Shown: one piece after another, positions 28,486-37,843 of the stretch
How the letters are laid out: each line of letters begins with the position of its first letter
Position numbering within the stretch: the first letter of the stretch is position 1
NCBI GenBank assembly: GCA_012728015.1
Contig: JAAYFY010000048.1
Location: 1-64,000 of the forward strand
DNA length: 64,000 bases
Origin: Clostridiaceae bacterium
GTDB taxonomy: Bacteria; Bacillota; Clostridia; DSM-8532
Direction: 5' to 3'
Translations under genes and position numbers: made by a program
Notes under the pieces: generated by a model
Told to the model about the DNA's origin: nothing
What the model saw: only the letters and a program-made list of their open reading frames with translations
The model's database searches: none

Positions 28486-28935
28486 ATGAATGAACATGCT
28501 GTTATAAGAGAAATGCGCTATTCGGATCTGGATGAACTGGCGGCCCTTGAGCAGGCCTCGTTCAGTGTGCCATGGACAAGGGGCATGCTGGAGGAAGAGT
28601 ATTTCAACAGCCTCGCGAGGTATCGTGTTATCGAATGCCAGGAGACTATAGCCGGTTACATAGGGATGTGGCGCATAGCTGATGAGGGACATATCACCAA
28701 CCTGGCTGTCCGCCCCGGCTTCAGGAGGAGGGGATTTGCCAGGCAACTGCTGCAGGACCTCATCGATTATGCCAGGAAAAACCATATCGGTTCCCTTACC
28801 CTCGAAGTCCGGGTCAGCAATCTTCCGGCCATCAGGCTTTATGAGTCCTTCGGCTTTAGGGTTGAAGGCCGCAGGAAGAACTATTATGCCGACAACAACG
28901 AGGACGCGCTCATAATGTGGCTTAGATTGAGGTAA
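28486..28935 (+). CDS. rimI: Ribosomal protein S18-alanine N-acetyltransferase
   Basis: A 149-residue GNAT enzyme predicted to acetylate the N-terminus of S18. The acetyl-CoA loop is RPGFRRRGFARQLLQ, with TLEVRVSNLPAIRLYESFGF and the terminal YYADNNEDALIMWL, all RimI features. GAGGG before the ATG at 28486 sets the start; a GTG at 28471 is also in frame. It is the last gene of the tsaE-tsaB-rimI group. The substrate is inferred from the family and context. Confidence 0.92.
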   Translation: MNEHAVIREMRYSDLDELAALEQASFSVPWTRGMLEEEYFNSLARYRVIECQETIAGYIGMWRIADEGHITNLAVRPGFRRRGFARQLLQDLIDYARKNHIGSLTLEVRVSNLPAIRLYESFGFRVEGRRKNYYADNNEDALIMWLRLR

Positions 28936-29041
28936 AATGTATGAGGTCAGAGTTTATATTCCATCAGTACTGCTTTAAAGCCAATCCTTTATTCTCACAT
29001 CCAACCTCCGGTATGTTATTGCGAGCGAAGAGTCAGCGCAG

Positions 29042-29349
29042 CGCGGCAATCTCTATTACGTTTCCTGAGTTAATGCATCTTGTAGCCGTGCTGTTTAGTC
29101 TCTCCTTCAGTCCTCGTCGCAGGAAGTTGTACATGCTCATGCTTGATCTCGCAGGGCCGCCGGCAACGCCGCATCCGTGCGACTGCCGGCTAAAAACAAC
29201 ATCCGGTTGTTTTCCCCCGCTCGATTCTGCGCATTTCGCATACAACTTCATCTGCTCCTGCGGAGTCATTCGAGACAGAAACAGCACGTCTTAATCATGC
29301 AATTGCAGACCTAAGCTTTATGGTTTGCCTTTATGAAGAGATTGCCGCG
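29042..29349. repeat. Element with 12-bp inverted terminal repeats (possible MITE)
   Basis: CGCGGCAATCTC at 29042-29053 is the exact reverse complement of GAGATTGCCGCG at 29338-29349. The left end is preceded by ATTGCGAGCGAAG (from 29018), which recalls repeats of the type ATTGCGAGC...GCAATCTC scattered in many bacterial genomes. The 284-base interior is noncoding. It may be a miniature mobile element or decayed insertion; no transposase reading frame is seen. Confidence 0.45.
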
Positions 29350-29446
29350 TAAGGCAAGTGAGCCCGAAAGAGACTTCCCGTAATGCCAGTGGCTTACTTT
29401 CACTTCCATTTATATATTCATATTAATATACTGTTTATATAGCTGA

Positions 29447-29485
29447 GGGGACTGACCTGTCCAAACCCAATGTTTTGGACGCCCC
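29447..29485 (+). other. Stable hairpin before the LonB-like gene
   Basis: Outer arms GGGG and CCCC enclose a stem GTCCAAA / TTTGGAC. It lies some 48 bases before the protease start and has no T-run, so it may be an mRNA leader structure rather than a terminator. Confidence 0.45.
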
Positions 29486-29532
29486 ATTCTGAGGTAAACC
29501 ATTAACAGGAATGCATGGAAGGAAGTGTTGTT

Positions 29533-31935
29533 ATGCCGGTAAAACCGCTTCCAGCTTCAGCGCTCAGAAGAGAATGCGACCCGTCCATGTTTGATTTTGA
29601 TAATACAAGCCAGATTAAGCCTTCCAGGGAAGTGATCGGCCAGCGCCGGGCTGTGGAGGCCACCGAATTTGGCCTTGCTATTGACCTTGACGGATATAAC
29701 ATATATATGGCCGGCGAGTCGGGACAGGGCAAAACCCGCTATGCCATGGAATGCGCCCAAAAGGCGGCAAGGCTCATGCCTGTGCCTGACGACTGGTGCT
29801 ATGTCTACAATTTTGAGGATTCCAACCGGCCTAAGGCCATCAACCTTCCGGCGGGCTTGGGACGCGTATTCAAAAAAGACATGGGGGAATTGGTGCGGAT
29901 CATCGAGCATGAGATTGTAAAGGCCTTCAAGGGCGATGAGTATGAAGCTGAGAGAGCCCGCATCATAAAGAGATTCCGCGACAAAAAAGACGAGCTGGTC
30001 ATGAAATTGAGCCAGGAGGCGCAGGAACGCGGATTTCGCATAAAAATGGCCGGTTCCGGCATCTACTTCATGCCCCTGATGGATGGCGAGCCCCTAAGCG
30101 AGGAGAATTTCAAACAGCTCGACGAAGATGTGAAGATCGAGCTTTCAAAATCCTCTGAAGAACTACAGGAGCAGACCAACGATATTATAAGGAAAATCCG
30201 CGAGATAGATACCGACGCGGAGGAGGCCATTAAGAAATGGGAGAACCAGATCGCCCTATATGCCGTTGGGATACATATAGACGACCTTAAAGAAAAATAC
30301 CGGCTTTACCCGGAGGTAGCGGAGTACCTTAACGAAGTAAGAAGCGATATCCTGGAAAATATCGATTCCCTTGTGCGCAGCGATTTTGGCGACGACCAGC
30401 AGTCCATACTCCTTCAGATAATGGCCAGAAGGGGCATTGAAGACAACCCCTACCACCGTTACAGGGTCAATCTCCTGGTTGACAACAGCCACCTGAAAGG
30501 CGCGCCCGTCGTTGTTGATTATAATCCCACATACTACAACCTGATGGGGCGATGTGAATACGAAAATGAATTCGGGACCATGACCACCGATTACACCATG
30601 ATTAAGCCGGGGTTGTTCCATCAGGCCAACGGCGGGTTTCTGATCCTGCAGATCAACGATGTCCTTTCCAACCCCCAATCCTTCGCGGCCATAAAAAGGA
30701 CCCTGAAGACAAGGCAGATCGTTATTGAGAACATCAAGGAACAGATGGGACTGGTCGCCGTATCGGCACTTAAGCCTGAGCCCATCCCCATCAATGTCAA
30801 GATCATACTGGTGGGGAGCAGCGAGATGTACCAGTTCCTGTACAACTATGACCGCGATTTCAAGAAGTATTTCAAAATCAAGGCCGAGTTTGATGAGCAG
30901 ATGGACTGGAACCATGATAACATCATAAAACTTACCCGATACATAAGCGCGTTCTGCAGCAAGGAGGGCGTCCCGCATTTCGACAGGACCGGCGTCGCTG
31001 AGGTCGTCAACTACTGTTCCTGGCTGGTGCAGGACCAGACAAAGCTGACTACCCGTTTCAGCCAGATAGTCAACATCCTGGGGGAGGCCGGTACCTGGGC
31101 CCGGGTTGAGAAGTCGAAACTTGTCAGCGCCCGGCATGTGAAAAAGGCTGTAATGGAGAGGATGAAGCGTTCCAGCAAATATGACGAGCTATTGCTGGAA
31201 CTGGTCCGGGACGGCACCATCATGATAGATACCGACGGCTGGGTTATAGGACAGATAAACGGTCTTGCCGTAATTAACATGGGGGATTATATCTTCGGGA
31301 AACCCGCAAGGATCACGGCAGCCACCTTCATGGGCAAGGCAGGCATAGTGGATATTGAGCGCGAGGTGGAAACGGGCGGTTATACACATTCCAAGGGCGT
31401 CCTGATCCTGAGCGGCTATATCGGAAGGAAGTATGCTCAGGACATCCCGCTTTCGCTGACCGCCAGCATCTGTTTTGAGCAGAATTACGGCGGAATTGAC
31501 GGTGACAGCGCCTCTTCCACTGAATTATACGCCATCCTGTCCAGCCTGGCGGATCTGTCCATCAACCAGGGCATTGCCGTCACAGGATCGGTAAACCAGC
31601 TGGGGGTCATCCAGCCCATCGGCGGTGCGACCTTTAAGGTCCAAAGCTATTTCAACATATGCAGGGTAAAAGGACTGACGGGAAAGCAGGGCGTGATTAT
31701 CCCCGCCCAGAACGTCAAAAACCTGATACTCAGCGATGATGTGGTTAAAGCCGTGGAAGAGGGGATGTTCCATATCTATCCTGTCTCTACGGTGGATGAG
31801 GGCATCGAGATCCTGACCGGTGTACCTGCCGGAGAGAAAAACCCTGACGGGACTTATCCCGAGGGTACTGTAAATGACCGGGTTTACAAGAAACTCAGGT
31901 ACTATGCCGAAACCACCGCCAGGTACAAAGAGTAA
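29533..31935 (+). CDS. Lon-like ATP-dependent protease (COG1067, AAA_32/LonB-related)
   Basis: An 800-residue second Lon-family protease. It differs from LonA: the N-terminus goes straight to an ATPase with Walker A GESGQGKT near residue 65, a long coiled-coil insert (about 130-250) and an AAA lid, then a Lon-type protease domain with Ser659 in GDSASS and Lys702 in GGATFK, again 43 residues apart. No membrane segment is obvious, unlike archaeal LonB. AAGGAAG precedes the ATG at 29533; ATG 29515 is an alternative. Its substrates are unknown. It is followed by a terminator. Confidence 0.92.
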   Translation: MPVKPLPASALRRECDPSMFDFDNTSQIKPSREVIGQRRAVEATEFGLAIDLDGYNIYMAGESGQGKTRYAMECAQKAARLMPVPDDWCYVYNFEDSNRPKAINLPAGLGRVFKKDMGELVRIIEHEIVKAFKGDEYEAERARIIKRFRDKKDELVMKLSQEAQERGFRIKMAGSGIYFMPLMDGEPLSEENFKQLDEDVKIELSKSSEELQEQTNDIIRKIREIDTDAEEAIKKWENQIALYAVGIHIDDLKEKYRLYPEVAEYLNEVRSDILENIDSLVRSDFGDDQQSILLQIMARRGIEDNPYHRYRVNLLVDNSHLKGAPVVVDYNPTYYNLMGRCEYENEFGTMTTDYTMIKPGLFHQANGGFLILQINDVLSNPQSFAAIKRTLKTRQIVIENIKEQMGLVAVSALKPEPIPINVKIILVGSSEMYQFLYNYDRDFKKYFKIKAEFDEQMDWNHDNIIKLTRYISAFCSKEGVPHFDRTGVAEVVNYCSWLVQDQTKLTTRFSQIVNILGEAGTWARVEKSKLVSARHVKKAVMERMKRSSKYDELLLELVRDGTIMIDTDGWVIGQINGLAVINMGDYIFGKPARITAATFMGKAGIVDIEREVETGGYTHSKGVLILSGYIGRKYAQDIPLSLTASICFEQNYGGIDGDSASSTELYAILSSLADLSINQGIAVTGSVNQLGVIQPIGGATFKVQSYFNICRVKGLTGKQGVIIPAQNVKNLILSDDVVKAVEEGMFHIYPVSTVDEGIEILTGVPAGEKNPDGTYPEGTVNDRVYKKLRYYAETTARYKE

Positions 31936-32026
31936 GCCTGTAGGCCAGGGGCCTGCAGACAGTGTGAAAATATCTTTCTCACAATAATACCAAGCAGTTT
32001 ATGGGGGGGATCCCGCAAAACAAGGC

Positions 32027-32054
32027 CGCCTTGCGATAAGGCGCTATCTTTTTT
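32027..32054 (+). terminator. Terminator after LonB-like gene
   Basis: Stem CGCCTT / AAGGCG with five-base loop, five intervening bases and then six T residues. It separates the protease gene from the ribosomal supercluster. Confidence 0.6.
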
Positions 32055-32186
32055 GCATAACTTATTTCCACTATATCTTTTTATCTGTTTTTGAAAAACT
32101 AAATTCCGCTTTGTGCCTTTTTGGAGTGGAATTTACTTTTTCAAATGACTGGTAATAAAAAAATGGGTTGGGGCATAAATTTGTTC

Positions 32187-32215
32187 TTGCAAATCAAGTA
32201 ATCCTGTAGTACAAT
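32187..32215 (+). promoter_or_regulatory. Promoter of the S10 ribosomal operon
   Basis: TTGCAA and TACAAT are separated by 17 bases. The predicted transcript has a leader of about 250 bases before rpsJ. Confidence 0.78.
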
Positions 32216-32472
32216 ATTGGTTGCTGTGACAAGGCATACGATGAAGCTGCAGATTGCAGGCGAAACAGACTGGGAACTGCTGCTGAGAATGTCCGATTCG
32301 GAGAAATTGGGCGCAAGTCACTGTACATCATGCATGTTAATTCATTTGTATGTTTGTATTGTGGCCCAGGGTAAATCTGGGCTTTTCCTATGATTTAACA
32401 TGGAACACCCGGCAGAGTGTACAGAGAACAGCTTGTTGCGCCAGAGAAATCAATACTCGAGGAGGTTTGTAT
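32216..32472 (+). promoter_or_regulatory. Long structured leader of the S10 operon
   Basis: The leader has two visible units. GTGAC at 32226-32230 can pair with GTCAC at 32317-32321, closing a domain of about 95 bases with an inner CTGC/GCAG hairpin. A second hairpin, GCCCAG / CTGGGC at 32364-32382, is followed by TTTT and resembles an intrinsic attenuator. It may control the ribosomal operon by a ribosomal protein or ligand; no known family was recognised. The region has no gene; together with 31936-32186 the gap before rpsJ is about 540 bases. Confidence 0.5.
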
Positions 32473-32784
32473 ATGGCGAACAAACAGAAAATCAGAATCA
32501 GGCTGAAGGCGTTTGATCACCAGGTTATCGACCAATCGGCAGAGAAGATTGTCGAAACCGCAAAGAGAACGGGTGCTAAAGTTTCGGGGCCTGTGCCTCT
32601 TCCAACCAGGAAAGAGATTGTAACAATACTTAGGGCTCCTCACAAGTATAAGGACTCTCGTGAGCAGTTTGAAATCAGGACACACAAGAGGCTCATCGAT
32701 ATACTTATGCCCACTCCCAAGACGGTTGACGCCCTTATGAGGCTGGATCTTCCGGCGGGCGTGGATATTGAGATCAAGCTGTGA
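32473..32784 (+). CDS. rpsJ: 30S ribosomal protein S10
   Basis: A 103-residue protein of the small-subunit head that also pairs with NusB in antitermination. [11 protein letters not shown], the loop [12 protein letters not shown] and [12 protein letters not shown] are diagnostic. GGAGG precedes the ATG at 32473; the frame extends upstream into the leader but without a site. First gene of the S10-spc-alpha supercluster. Confidence 0.98.
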   Translation: MANKQKIRIRLKAFDHQVIDQSAEKIVETAKRTGAKVSGPVPLPTRKEIVTILRAPHKYKDSREQFEIRTHKRLIDILMPTPKTVDALMRLDLPAGVDIEIKL

Positions 32785-32840
32785 AGAATCGATGATGTTA
32801 AGTTCAGCGCGACTGAACCAATGACAGGAGGTATTTTAGG

Positions 32841-33473
32841 ATGAAAAAGTTCATGCTTGGAAAGAAATTAGGTATGACCCAGGTATTCAACGAAAACGGC
32901 GATATGCTGCCGGTTACCGTTATTGCCGCGGGACCTTTGTCGGTCGTCCAGAAGAAAACCGAAGAGATCGACGGATATAACTCCATCAAGGTGGGCTATG
33001 AGGACGTCCCCGCAAAAAGACTCAACAAGCCCGACAAAGGCCAGTTTGAAAAGGCCAGGGTCCCTGCGAAGAGGTATCTGAGGGAATTCAGGCTTGACGA
33101 CATCTCCGGCTTTGAAGTGGGGAGTGTCATTAAGGTTGAAGACATGTTCACGGATGGCGACAAGGTTGATGTATCCGGCATTTCCAAGGGCAAGGGCTTC
33201 GCAGGAACGGTAAAGCGTTTTGGAACGGCGCGGGGCCGTATGTCCCACGGTTCGGGATATCACAGAGGCATTGGCTCCATGGGTGGTACTTCCAATCCGA
33301 GCCGTATTTTCAAGGGTAAAGGCATGCCTGGCCACATGGGAGCCGAGAAAGTGACCGTTCAGAATCTGTCGGTCGTGAAGGTAGATGCTGAAAGAGGACT
33401 CTTACTCGTTAAGGGCGCAGTACCCGGCCCCAAGGGCGGCCTCCTTGTGATCAAGGATTCGGTTAAGGCATAG
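32841..33473 (+). CDS. rplC: 50S ribosomal protein L3
   Basis: A 210-residue protein near the peptidyl transferase centre that starts 50S assembly. [11 protein letters not shown] at the N-terminus and the loop [20 protein letters not shown] with GKGMPGHMG near residues 130-160 are typical. Standard length. GGAGG upstream. Followed by rplD after 30 bases. Confidence 0.98.
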   Translation: MKKFMLGKKLGMTQVFNENGDMLPVTVIAAGPLSVVQKKTEEIDGYNSIKVGYEDVPAKRLNKPDKGQFEKARVPAKRYLREFRLDDISGFEVGSVIKVEDMFTDGDKVDVSGISKGKGFAGTVKRFGTARGRMSHGSGYHRGIGSMGGTSNPSRIFKGKGMPGHMGAEKVTVQNLSVVKVDAERGLLLVKGAVPGPKGGLLVIKDSVKA

Positions 33474-33503
33474 CGAAAGACTAGCTCGGAAGGAGGATAA
33501 AAT

Positions 33504-34127
33504 ATGCCAAAAGTTAACGTTTATAATATGGATGGCCAAAAGGTCGGCGATATGATATTAAGTGACGACGTGTTCGGCGTTGAAGTAAATGAAGCAGCTA
33601 TGCATGCCGCGGTTGTGAACATCCTTGCCAACGCGAGGCAGGGAACCCAGTCCACAAAAACCCGGGCGGAGGTAAGAGGCGGCGGCAGGAAACCCTGGAG
33701 ACAGAAGGGGATCGGCCGTGCCCGGCATGGCAGCATACGCTCACCCCAGTGGGCCGGCGGCGGTGTAGCTTTGGGGCCCAAGCCCAGAAGCTACAGGTAC
33801 AACCTGCCCAAGAAGGTTAAGAGGCTGGCTCTTAAAAGCGCGCTTACCAGCAAGGTCATTGGCAACGATATGGTTGTACTGGACGAGCTTAAACTTGAAG
33901 CCATCAAGACCAGGGAAATGGTGAAGGTGCTGGGCAAGCTGAATGTGGACAGCTCAGCCTTGATCGTGCTTCCCGCGGTAGACGAAAAGGTTATCAAGTC
34001 TTCCAGGAATATCAGCGGTGTAAAGACGGCTCTGGTGAACACCATCAATACCTACGACATTCTCAGGTATAAGAAGTTCATAGCCACCAGGGAAGCCATC
34101 GCGAAGATTGAGGAGGTGTATGCGTGA
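33504..34127 (+). CDS. rplD: 50S ribosomal protein L4
   Basis: A 207-residue exit-tunnel protein. The tunnel loop with [20 protein letters not shown] and PKSYR-like [13 protein letters not shown] is clear. In E. coli L4 represses this operon; here that cannot be judged, but the long leader is compatible with such control. Its stop overlaps the rplW start by one base (TGATG). Confidence 0.97.
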   Translation: MPKVNVYNMDGQKVGDMILSDDVFGVEVNEAAMHAAVVNILANARQGTQSTKTRAEVRGGGRKPWRQKGIGRARHGSIRSPQWAGGGVALGPKPRSYRYNLPKKVKRLALKSALTSKVIGNDMVVLDELKLEAIKTREMVKVLGKLNVDSSALIVLPAVDEKVIKSSRNISGVKTALVNTINTYDILRYKKFIATREAIAKIEEVYA

Positions 34128-34480
34128 TGAAACGCGCGGAGGATATCATAATTCGCCCGTACATTACCGAGAAGAGCAACCAGGAAATAGCCCAGGGCAA
34201 ATACACCTTTATCGTGGATAAAAAGACCACAAAGACCGAGATCAAGAACGCCGTTGAGAAGCTTTTCCAGGTTAAGGTCCTGGCGGTCAACACCATTAAC
34301 TACCAGGGTAAGGAAAAGAGGCTGGGTGTCCATACGGGCAAGACCGAAGCCTTCAAGAAAGCGATTGTTACCATTGATACCGATCCCAAGCCCGTAACCT
34401 ACCTTGGCAAGGGCGGCAAGGAAGTAACAACCGTCAAGAAGTATAAGACATCCATCGAGGAGTTTGGCGTGGGCCAGTAA
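34127..34480 (+). CDS. rplW: 50S ribosomal protein L23
   Basis: A 117-residue protein at the tunnel exit, docking site of trigger factor and SRP. IIIRPYITEKSNQ at the N-terminus and the VNTINYQGKEKR hairpin are typical. At 117 residues it is some 15-20 longer than most L23; the extra part is a C-terminal tail ending in EEFGVGQ. Start ATG 34127, or GTG 34124 one codon earlier, overlaps the rplD stop. Coupled translation is likely. Confidence 0.96.
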   Translation: MKRAEDIIIRPYITEKSNQEIAQGKYTFIVDKKTTKTEIKNAVEKLFQVKVLAVNTINYQGKEKRLGVHTGKTEAFKKAIVTIDTDPKPVTYLGKGGKEVTTVKKYKTSIEEFGVGQ

Positions 34481-34576
34481 ATCATCTGCGCATAATCAGC
34501 CGGACAGGCCGGAAATATAGGATCCGCACTCGTCCTGATAACGGCCTGCTCCCAATACGATAAAGGAGTGGAAGAA

Positions 34577-35404
34577 ATGTCAGTAAAGAAATACAACCCC
34601 ACATCTCCCGGAAGAAGATTCATGTCTGTATCGACATTCGAGGAGATTACCAGGAAGGAACCGGAAAAGAGCCTTCTTGCCCCGCTGAAAAGAAAGAGCG
34701 GGAGGAATTCTTACGGAAGAATAACGGTACGCCATCGTGGCGGCGGCGCTAAGCAGAAGTACAGAATAATTGACTTTAAAAGGGATAAGGACAATATTCC
34801 CGCGAAGGTTTCATCCATTGAATACGATCCCAACAGGACGGCCCGCATCGCCCTGCTCACCTATGCCGACGGGGAGAAGAGATACATTATCGCTCCCGAC
34901 GGGCTGCAAGTGGGTGACCAGGTGATTTCGGGACCGGATGCCGATATCAAGCTGGGTAACGCGCTGCCCCTGGAGAACATTCCTCTGGGTACATTCATCC
35001 ACAATATTGAGCTGAAACCCGGAAAGGGCGGCCAGCTTGTCCGGGCGGCAGGAAACCTTGCGCAGCTAATGGCCAAGGAAGGCAAGTACGCCCAGGTAAG
35101 GCTTCCATCCGGTGAAGTCAGGAAGATCAATATCAAGTGCAAGGCGACCATTGGTCAGGTGGGAAATGTCGAGCATGAGAATATCACAATCGGCAAGGCA
35201 GGAAGAAAACGCTGGCTGGGCTTCAGGCCGTCTGTCCGCGGTGTTGTCATGAATCCCAGTGACCATCCCCACGGCGGCGGCGAAGGCAAGTCACCCATAG
35301 GTATGCCAAGCCCTGTTACACCCTGGGGTAAACCGACACTCGGTTACAAGACCAGAAAGAAGAACAAGCTGAGCAATAAACTGATTGTCAAGAGGCGCAA
35401 GTAA
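34577..35404 (+). CDS. rplB: 50S ribosomal protein L2
   Basis: A 275-residue protein needed for subunit joining and peptidyl transfer. [13 protein letters not shown] begins the chain; [14 protein letters not shown] and the [14 protein letters not shown] loop with the functionally important His follow. AAAGGAG in front of the ATG at 34577 decides against the frame start at 34568. A 96-base gap separates it from rplW. Confidence 0.98.
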   Translation: MSVKKYNPTSPGRRFMSVSTFEEITRKEPEKSLLAPLKRKSGRNSYGRITVRHRGGGAKQKYRIIDFKRDKDNIPAKVSSIEYDPNRTARIALLTYADGEKRYIIAPDGLQVGDQVISGPDADIKLGNALPLENIPLGTFIHNIELKPGKGGQLVRAAGNLAQLMAKEGKYAQVRLPSGEVRKINIKCKATIGQVGNVEHENITIGKAGRKRWLGFRPSVRGVVMNPSDHPHGGGEGKSPIGMPSPVTPWGKPTLGYKTRKKNKLSNKLIVKRRK

Positions 35405-35427
35405 TTGGCCGGAAGGAGGTTTGTACC

Positions 35428-35712
35428 GTGGGAAGATCGCTGAAAAAAGGTCCTTATGTTGATGAAAGGCTTTTATCCAGAATTATTGCAATGAACGATA
35501 AAAACGAGAAAAAGGTTATAAAAACCTGGTCCCGTGCATCCACTATCTTTCCCGACATGGTGGGACACACGATTGCGGTCCATGACGGGCGTAAGCATGT
35601 ACCGGTTTATATAACCGAGGATATGGTTGGCCACAAGCTTGGTGAGTTTGCTCCAACACGCAGCTACAGAGGCCACAGCAAGGACGAAAAGAGCTCAAAG
35701 CTTAAGAGGTAA
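35428..35712 (+). CDS. rpsS: 30S ribosomal protein S19
   Basis: A 94-residue head protein that contacts the A-site finger. [16 protein letters not shown] and IVG-like [19 protein letters not shown] with [13 protein letters not shown] are diagnostic. GTG start behind GGAAGGAGG. Length and location between rplB and rplV are standard. Confidence 0.98.
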   Translation: MGRSLKKGPYVDERLLSRIIAMNDKNEKKVIKTWSRASTIFPDMVGHTIAVHDGRKHVPVYITEDMVGHKLGEFAPTRSYRGHSKDEKSSKLKR

Positions 35713-35742
35713 GAACTTTCTGAAGCGGAAGGAGGAATTGAC

Positions 35743-36222
35743 TTGGGCAGAAAGGTGATGTCCAAAGAGGAGCTTCTCGAGAAAAAGGAGGAGCTGCTCG
35801 AACAGTACAGCAAAATCCGCAGTAAATCCAAAAAGCTTCCCGTTCTGACAAAGAAGGAACGGAAGGTTCTTGGCATAGGCAAGGACGAAGGCAGGGCTGT
35901 TGTAAGGTATGCCAGGATTTCTGCCAGGAAGGCCAAGCTGGTTATCGATCTTATAAGGAATAAGGGAATTGATGAAGCTTACGCTATATTGAGGTATACG
36001 CCCAAGAAAGCATCGGAGATTCTATACAAGCTGCTTAAATCCGCGGAGGCCAACGCCGTAAACAACAACCAGCTGGACAGGGAAAGCTTGTATGTATCGG
36101 AAATATATGCTGAACAGGGCCCGACACTGAAGAGGATCAGGCCGAGGGCACAGGGCCGGGCTTTCAGGATCCGCAAGAGAACCAGCCACATTACAGTGGT
36201 TCTCAAGGAAAAGGCTAAATAG
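35743..36222 (+). CDS. rplV: 50S ribosomal protein L22 with N-terminal extension
   Basis: A 159-residue form of the tunnel protein L22. The core begins near residue 48 ([17 protein letters not shown]) and ends with HITVVLKEK, as in ordinary L22 of about 112 residues. The first 47 residues are an extra, Lys/Glu-rich segment ([14 protein letters not shown]) predicted to be a coiled helix. The TTG at 35743 follows AAGGAGG at proper distance; no site supports a start at the core, so the extension is likely real. See findings. Confidence 0.93.
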   Translation: MGRKVMSKEELLEKKEELLEQYSKIRSKSKKLPVLTKKERKVLGIGKDEGRAVVRYARISARKAKLVIDLIRNKGIDEAYAILRYTPKKASEILYKLLKSAEANAVNNNQLDRESLYVSEIYAEQGPTLKRIRPRAQGRAFRIRKRTSHITVVLKEKAK

Positions 36223-36235
36223 GGGAGGTTGCAGA

Positions 36236-36901
36236 ATGGGCCAGAAAGTAAATCCGCACGGACTGAGAATAGGAATCATTAAGGACTGGGATACGAAGTG
36301 GTATGCCAGCAAGAGGGACTTCAGCAGCTTCCTGGTTGAGGATTTCAAACTCCGGAAGTATATCAAGAAAAAGCTTTATATCGCGGGGATCTCCAGAATC
36401 GAGATTGAACGGGCGGCAGCCAAGATAAAGATCAATATCCACACCGCCAAGCCCGGTATAATCATCGGTAAGCAGGGAGCGGGCATCGAAGCCCTCAGGA
36501 AGGAACTTGAGAAGATGACTGGCAAGAGTGTCCTTCTCAATATCACCGAGATAAAGACTCCCGAGGTGAATGCCCAATTGGTTGCCGAGGGCATTGCCGC
36601 GCAGCTGGAAAAACGTATTTCATTCCGCCGCGCTATGAAGCAGGCTATGTCCCGGGCTATGAAGATGGGCGCGAAGGGTATCAAGACCCAGGTTTCCGGA
36701 AGGCTGGGCGGTACTGAAATCGCGCGTACCGAGCATTATCATGAGGGTACGATTCCCCTTCAGACACTGCGCGCGGATATCGACTATGGATTTGCGGAAG
36801 CAGACACCACCTATGGAAAAATAGGCGTTAAGGTATGGATTTATAAAGGCGAGGTTCTTCCCAGCAAGAAGAAAGATAAGAAGGAAGGGGGAGAAGCATA
36901 A
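36236..36901 (+). CDS. rpsC: 30S ribosomal protein S3
   Basis: A 221-residue protein at the mRNA entry channel. [13 protein letters not shown] at the start, the KH domain with [13 protein letters not shown] (about residues 72-85) and the C-terminal [27 protein letters not shown] are diagnostic. GGGGAGG precedes the ATG. It overlaps rplP by one base (TAATG). Confidence 0.98.
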   Translation: MGQKVNPHGLRIGIIKDWDTKWYASKRDFSSFLVEDFKLRKYIKKKLYIAGISRIEIERAAAKIKINIHTAKPGIIIGKQGAGIEALRKELEKMTGKSVLLNITEIKTPEVNAQLVAEGIAAQLEKRISFRRAMKQAMSRAMKMGAKGIKTQVSGRLGGTEIARTEHYHEGTIPLQTLRADIDYGFAEADTTYGKIGVKVWIYKGEVLPSKKKDKKEGGEA

Positions 36902-37323
36902 TGCTGATGCCTAAGAGAGTCAAATACAGAAGGGTACAGAGGGGACGCATGACCGGCAAGGCGACCCGCGGCAATACAATTGCCTACGGCGACTTTGGCC
37001 TGCAGGCCACAGAGCCGGCATGGATCACAAGCAATCAGATTGAGGCGGCACGTGTAGCCATGACCCGTTTTGTAAAGAGAGGCGGCCATGTCTGGATCAA
37101 GATTTTCCCAGACAAGCCTGTTACCAAGAAGCCTGCCGAAACTCGCATGGGCTCCGGTAAAGGATCCCCCGAATACTGGGTGGCAGTTGTAAAACCGGGC
37201 CGCGTATTGTTTGAGATCGCGGGCGTACCGGAAGATATAGCCAGGGAAGCATTGAGACTGGGGTCTCACAAGTTGCCTGTAAAGTGCAAGATCATAGCAC
37301 GTAACGAAGAGGTAGGTGTATAG
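36901..37323 (+). CDS. rplP: 50S ribosomal protein L16
   Basis: A 140-residue protein near the A site of the large subunit. [19 protein letters not shown] and the [20 protein letters not shown] loop (positions about 80-100) are typical; the conserved RMGSGKG segment is intact. Start ATG overlaps the rpsC stop. Arg in the [11 protein letters not shown] region is a hydroxylation site in some bacteria, not testable here. Confidence 0.98.
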   Translation: MLMPKRVKYRRVQRGRMTGKATRGNTIAYGDFGLQATEPAWITSNQIEAARVAMTRFVKRGGHVWIKIFPDKPVTKKPAETRMGSGKGSPEYWVAVVKPGRVLFEIAGVPEDIAREALRLGSHKLPVKCKIIARNEEVGV

Positions 37324-37324
37324 A

Positions 37325-37531
37325 ATGAAAGCTTCTGATTTGAAAGAGCTCAGGGAAAAGACACGTGACGAACTCAATGAGGAGCTCAACGAACTCAAGG
37401 CAGAATTGTTCAAGCTGAGGTTTCAGCATGCTACGAGCCAGCTTGAGAATCCTATGATGCTGAAGCAGGTTAAAAAGGATATAGCACGGGTGAAGACCAT
37501 CATCCGTGAAAAGGAACTTGGAATAAGGTAG
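37325..37531 (+). CDS. rpmC: 50S ribosomal protein L29
   Basis: A 68-residue two-helix protein next to L23 at the tunnel exit. [17 protein letters not shown] and [20 protein letters not shown] match L29. Start ATG at 37325 one base after the rplP stop; GAGGTAGG is the site. Standard size. Confidence 0.97.
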   Translation: MKASDLKELREKTRDELNEELNELKAELFKLRFQHATSQLENPMMLKQVKKDIARVKTIIREKELGIR

Positions 37532-37570
37532 GTTCGACGGATCCTATAACCGGAAGGAGGTTTGCTTTGC

Positions 37571-37828
37571 GTGGCTGAAAGGAATATAAGAAAAACCCGG
37601 ATAGGAAGGGTTGTAAGTGATAAAATGGATAAGACCATTGTCGTGGCTGTTGAGGACAATGTAAAGCACCCGCTTTACAAAAAGATTATGAGGAGAACTA
37701 CCAAGTTCAAGGCCCATGACGAAAACAATGAATGCGGAGTCGGTGATCGCGTAGAGATTATGGAAACCAGGCCCTTCAGCAAGGAGAAGAGATGGCGGCT
37801 GGTCAGGATCATCGAAAAAGCGAAGTAA
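37571..37828 (+). CDS. rpsQ: 30S ribosomal protein S17
   Basis: An 85-residue early-assembly protein with an OB fold. [20 protein letters not shown] and the later [20 protein letters not shown] identify it. The start is taken as GTG at 37571, which gives the usual N-terminus; a TTG at 37562 is nearer the GGAAGGAGG site and would add three residues. Confidence 0.96.
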   Translation: MAERNIRKTRIGRVVSDKMDKTIVVAVEDNVKHPLYKKIMRRTTKFKAHDENNECGVGDRVEIMETRPFSKEKRWRLVRIIEKAK

Positions 37829-37843
37829 GAGGAGGCGCAGGAA

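Larger units (their letters stand above)
28936..29532. other. Noncoding region between rimI and the second Lon-family protease
   Basis: Nearly 600 bases with no convincing gene. It contains an element bounded by 12-base inverted repeats (29042-29349), a perfect hairpin with AAAACAAC/GTTGTTTT arms at 29193-29213, an A/T-rich tract near 29410-29440 that may hold the promoter of the next gene, and a stable hairpin at 29447-29485. Open frames on both strands here have no ribosome-binding sites and atypical composition. Confidence 0.6.

Noticed and set aside
28941-29294. Open frames on both strands (117 and 84 residues) between rimI and the LonB-like gene
   Set aside because: No ribosome-binding sites, odd composition, and they lie over an inverted-repeat-bounded element.
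30256-31137. 293-residue minus-strand frame opposite the LonB-like protease
   Set aside because: Shadow of a strongly coding region; no start signal and no recognisable motif.
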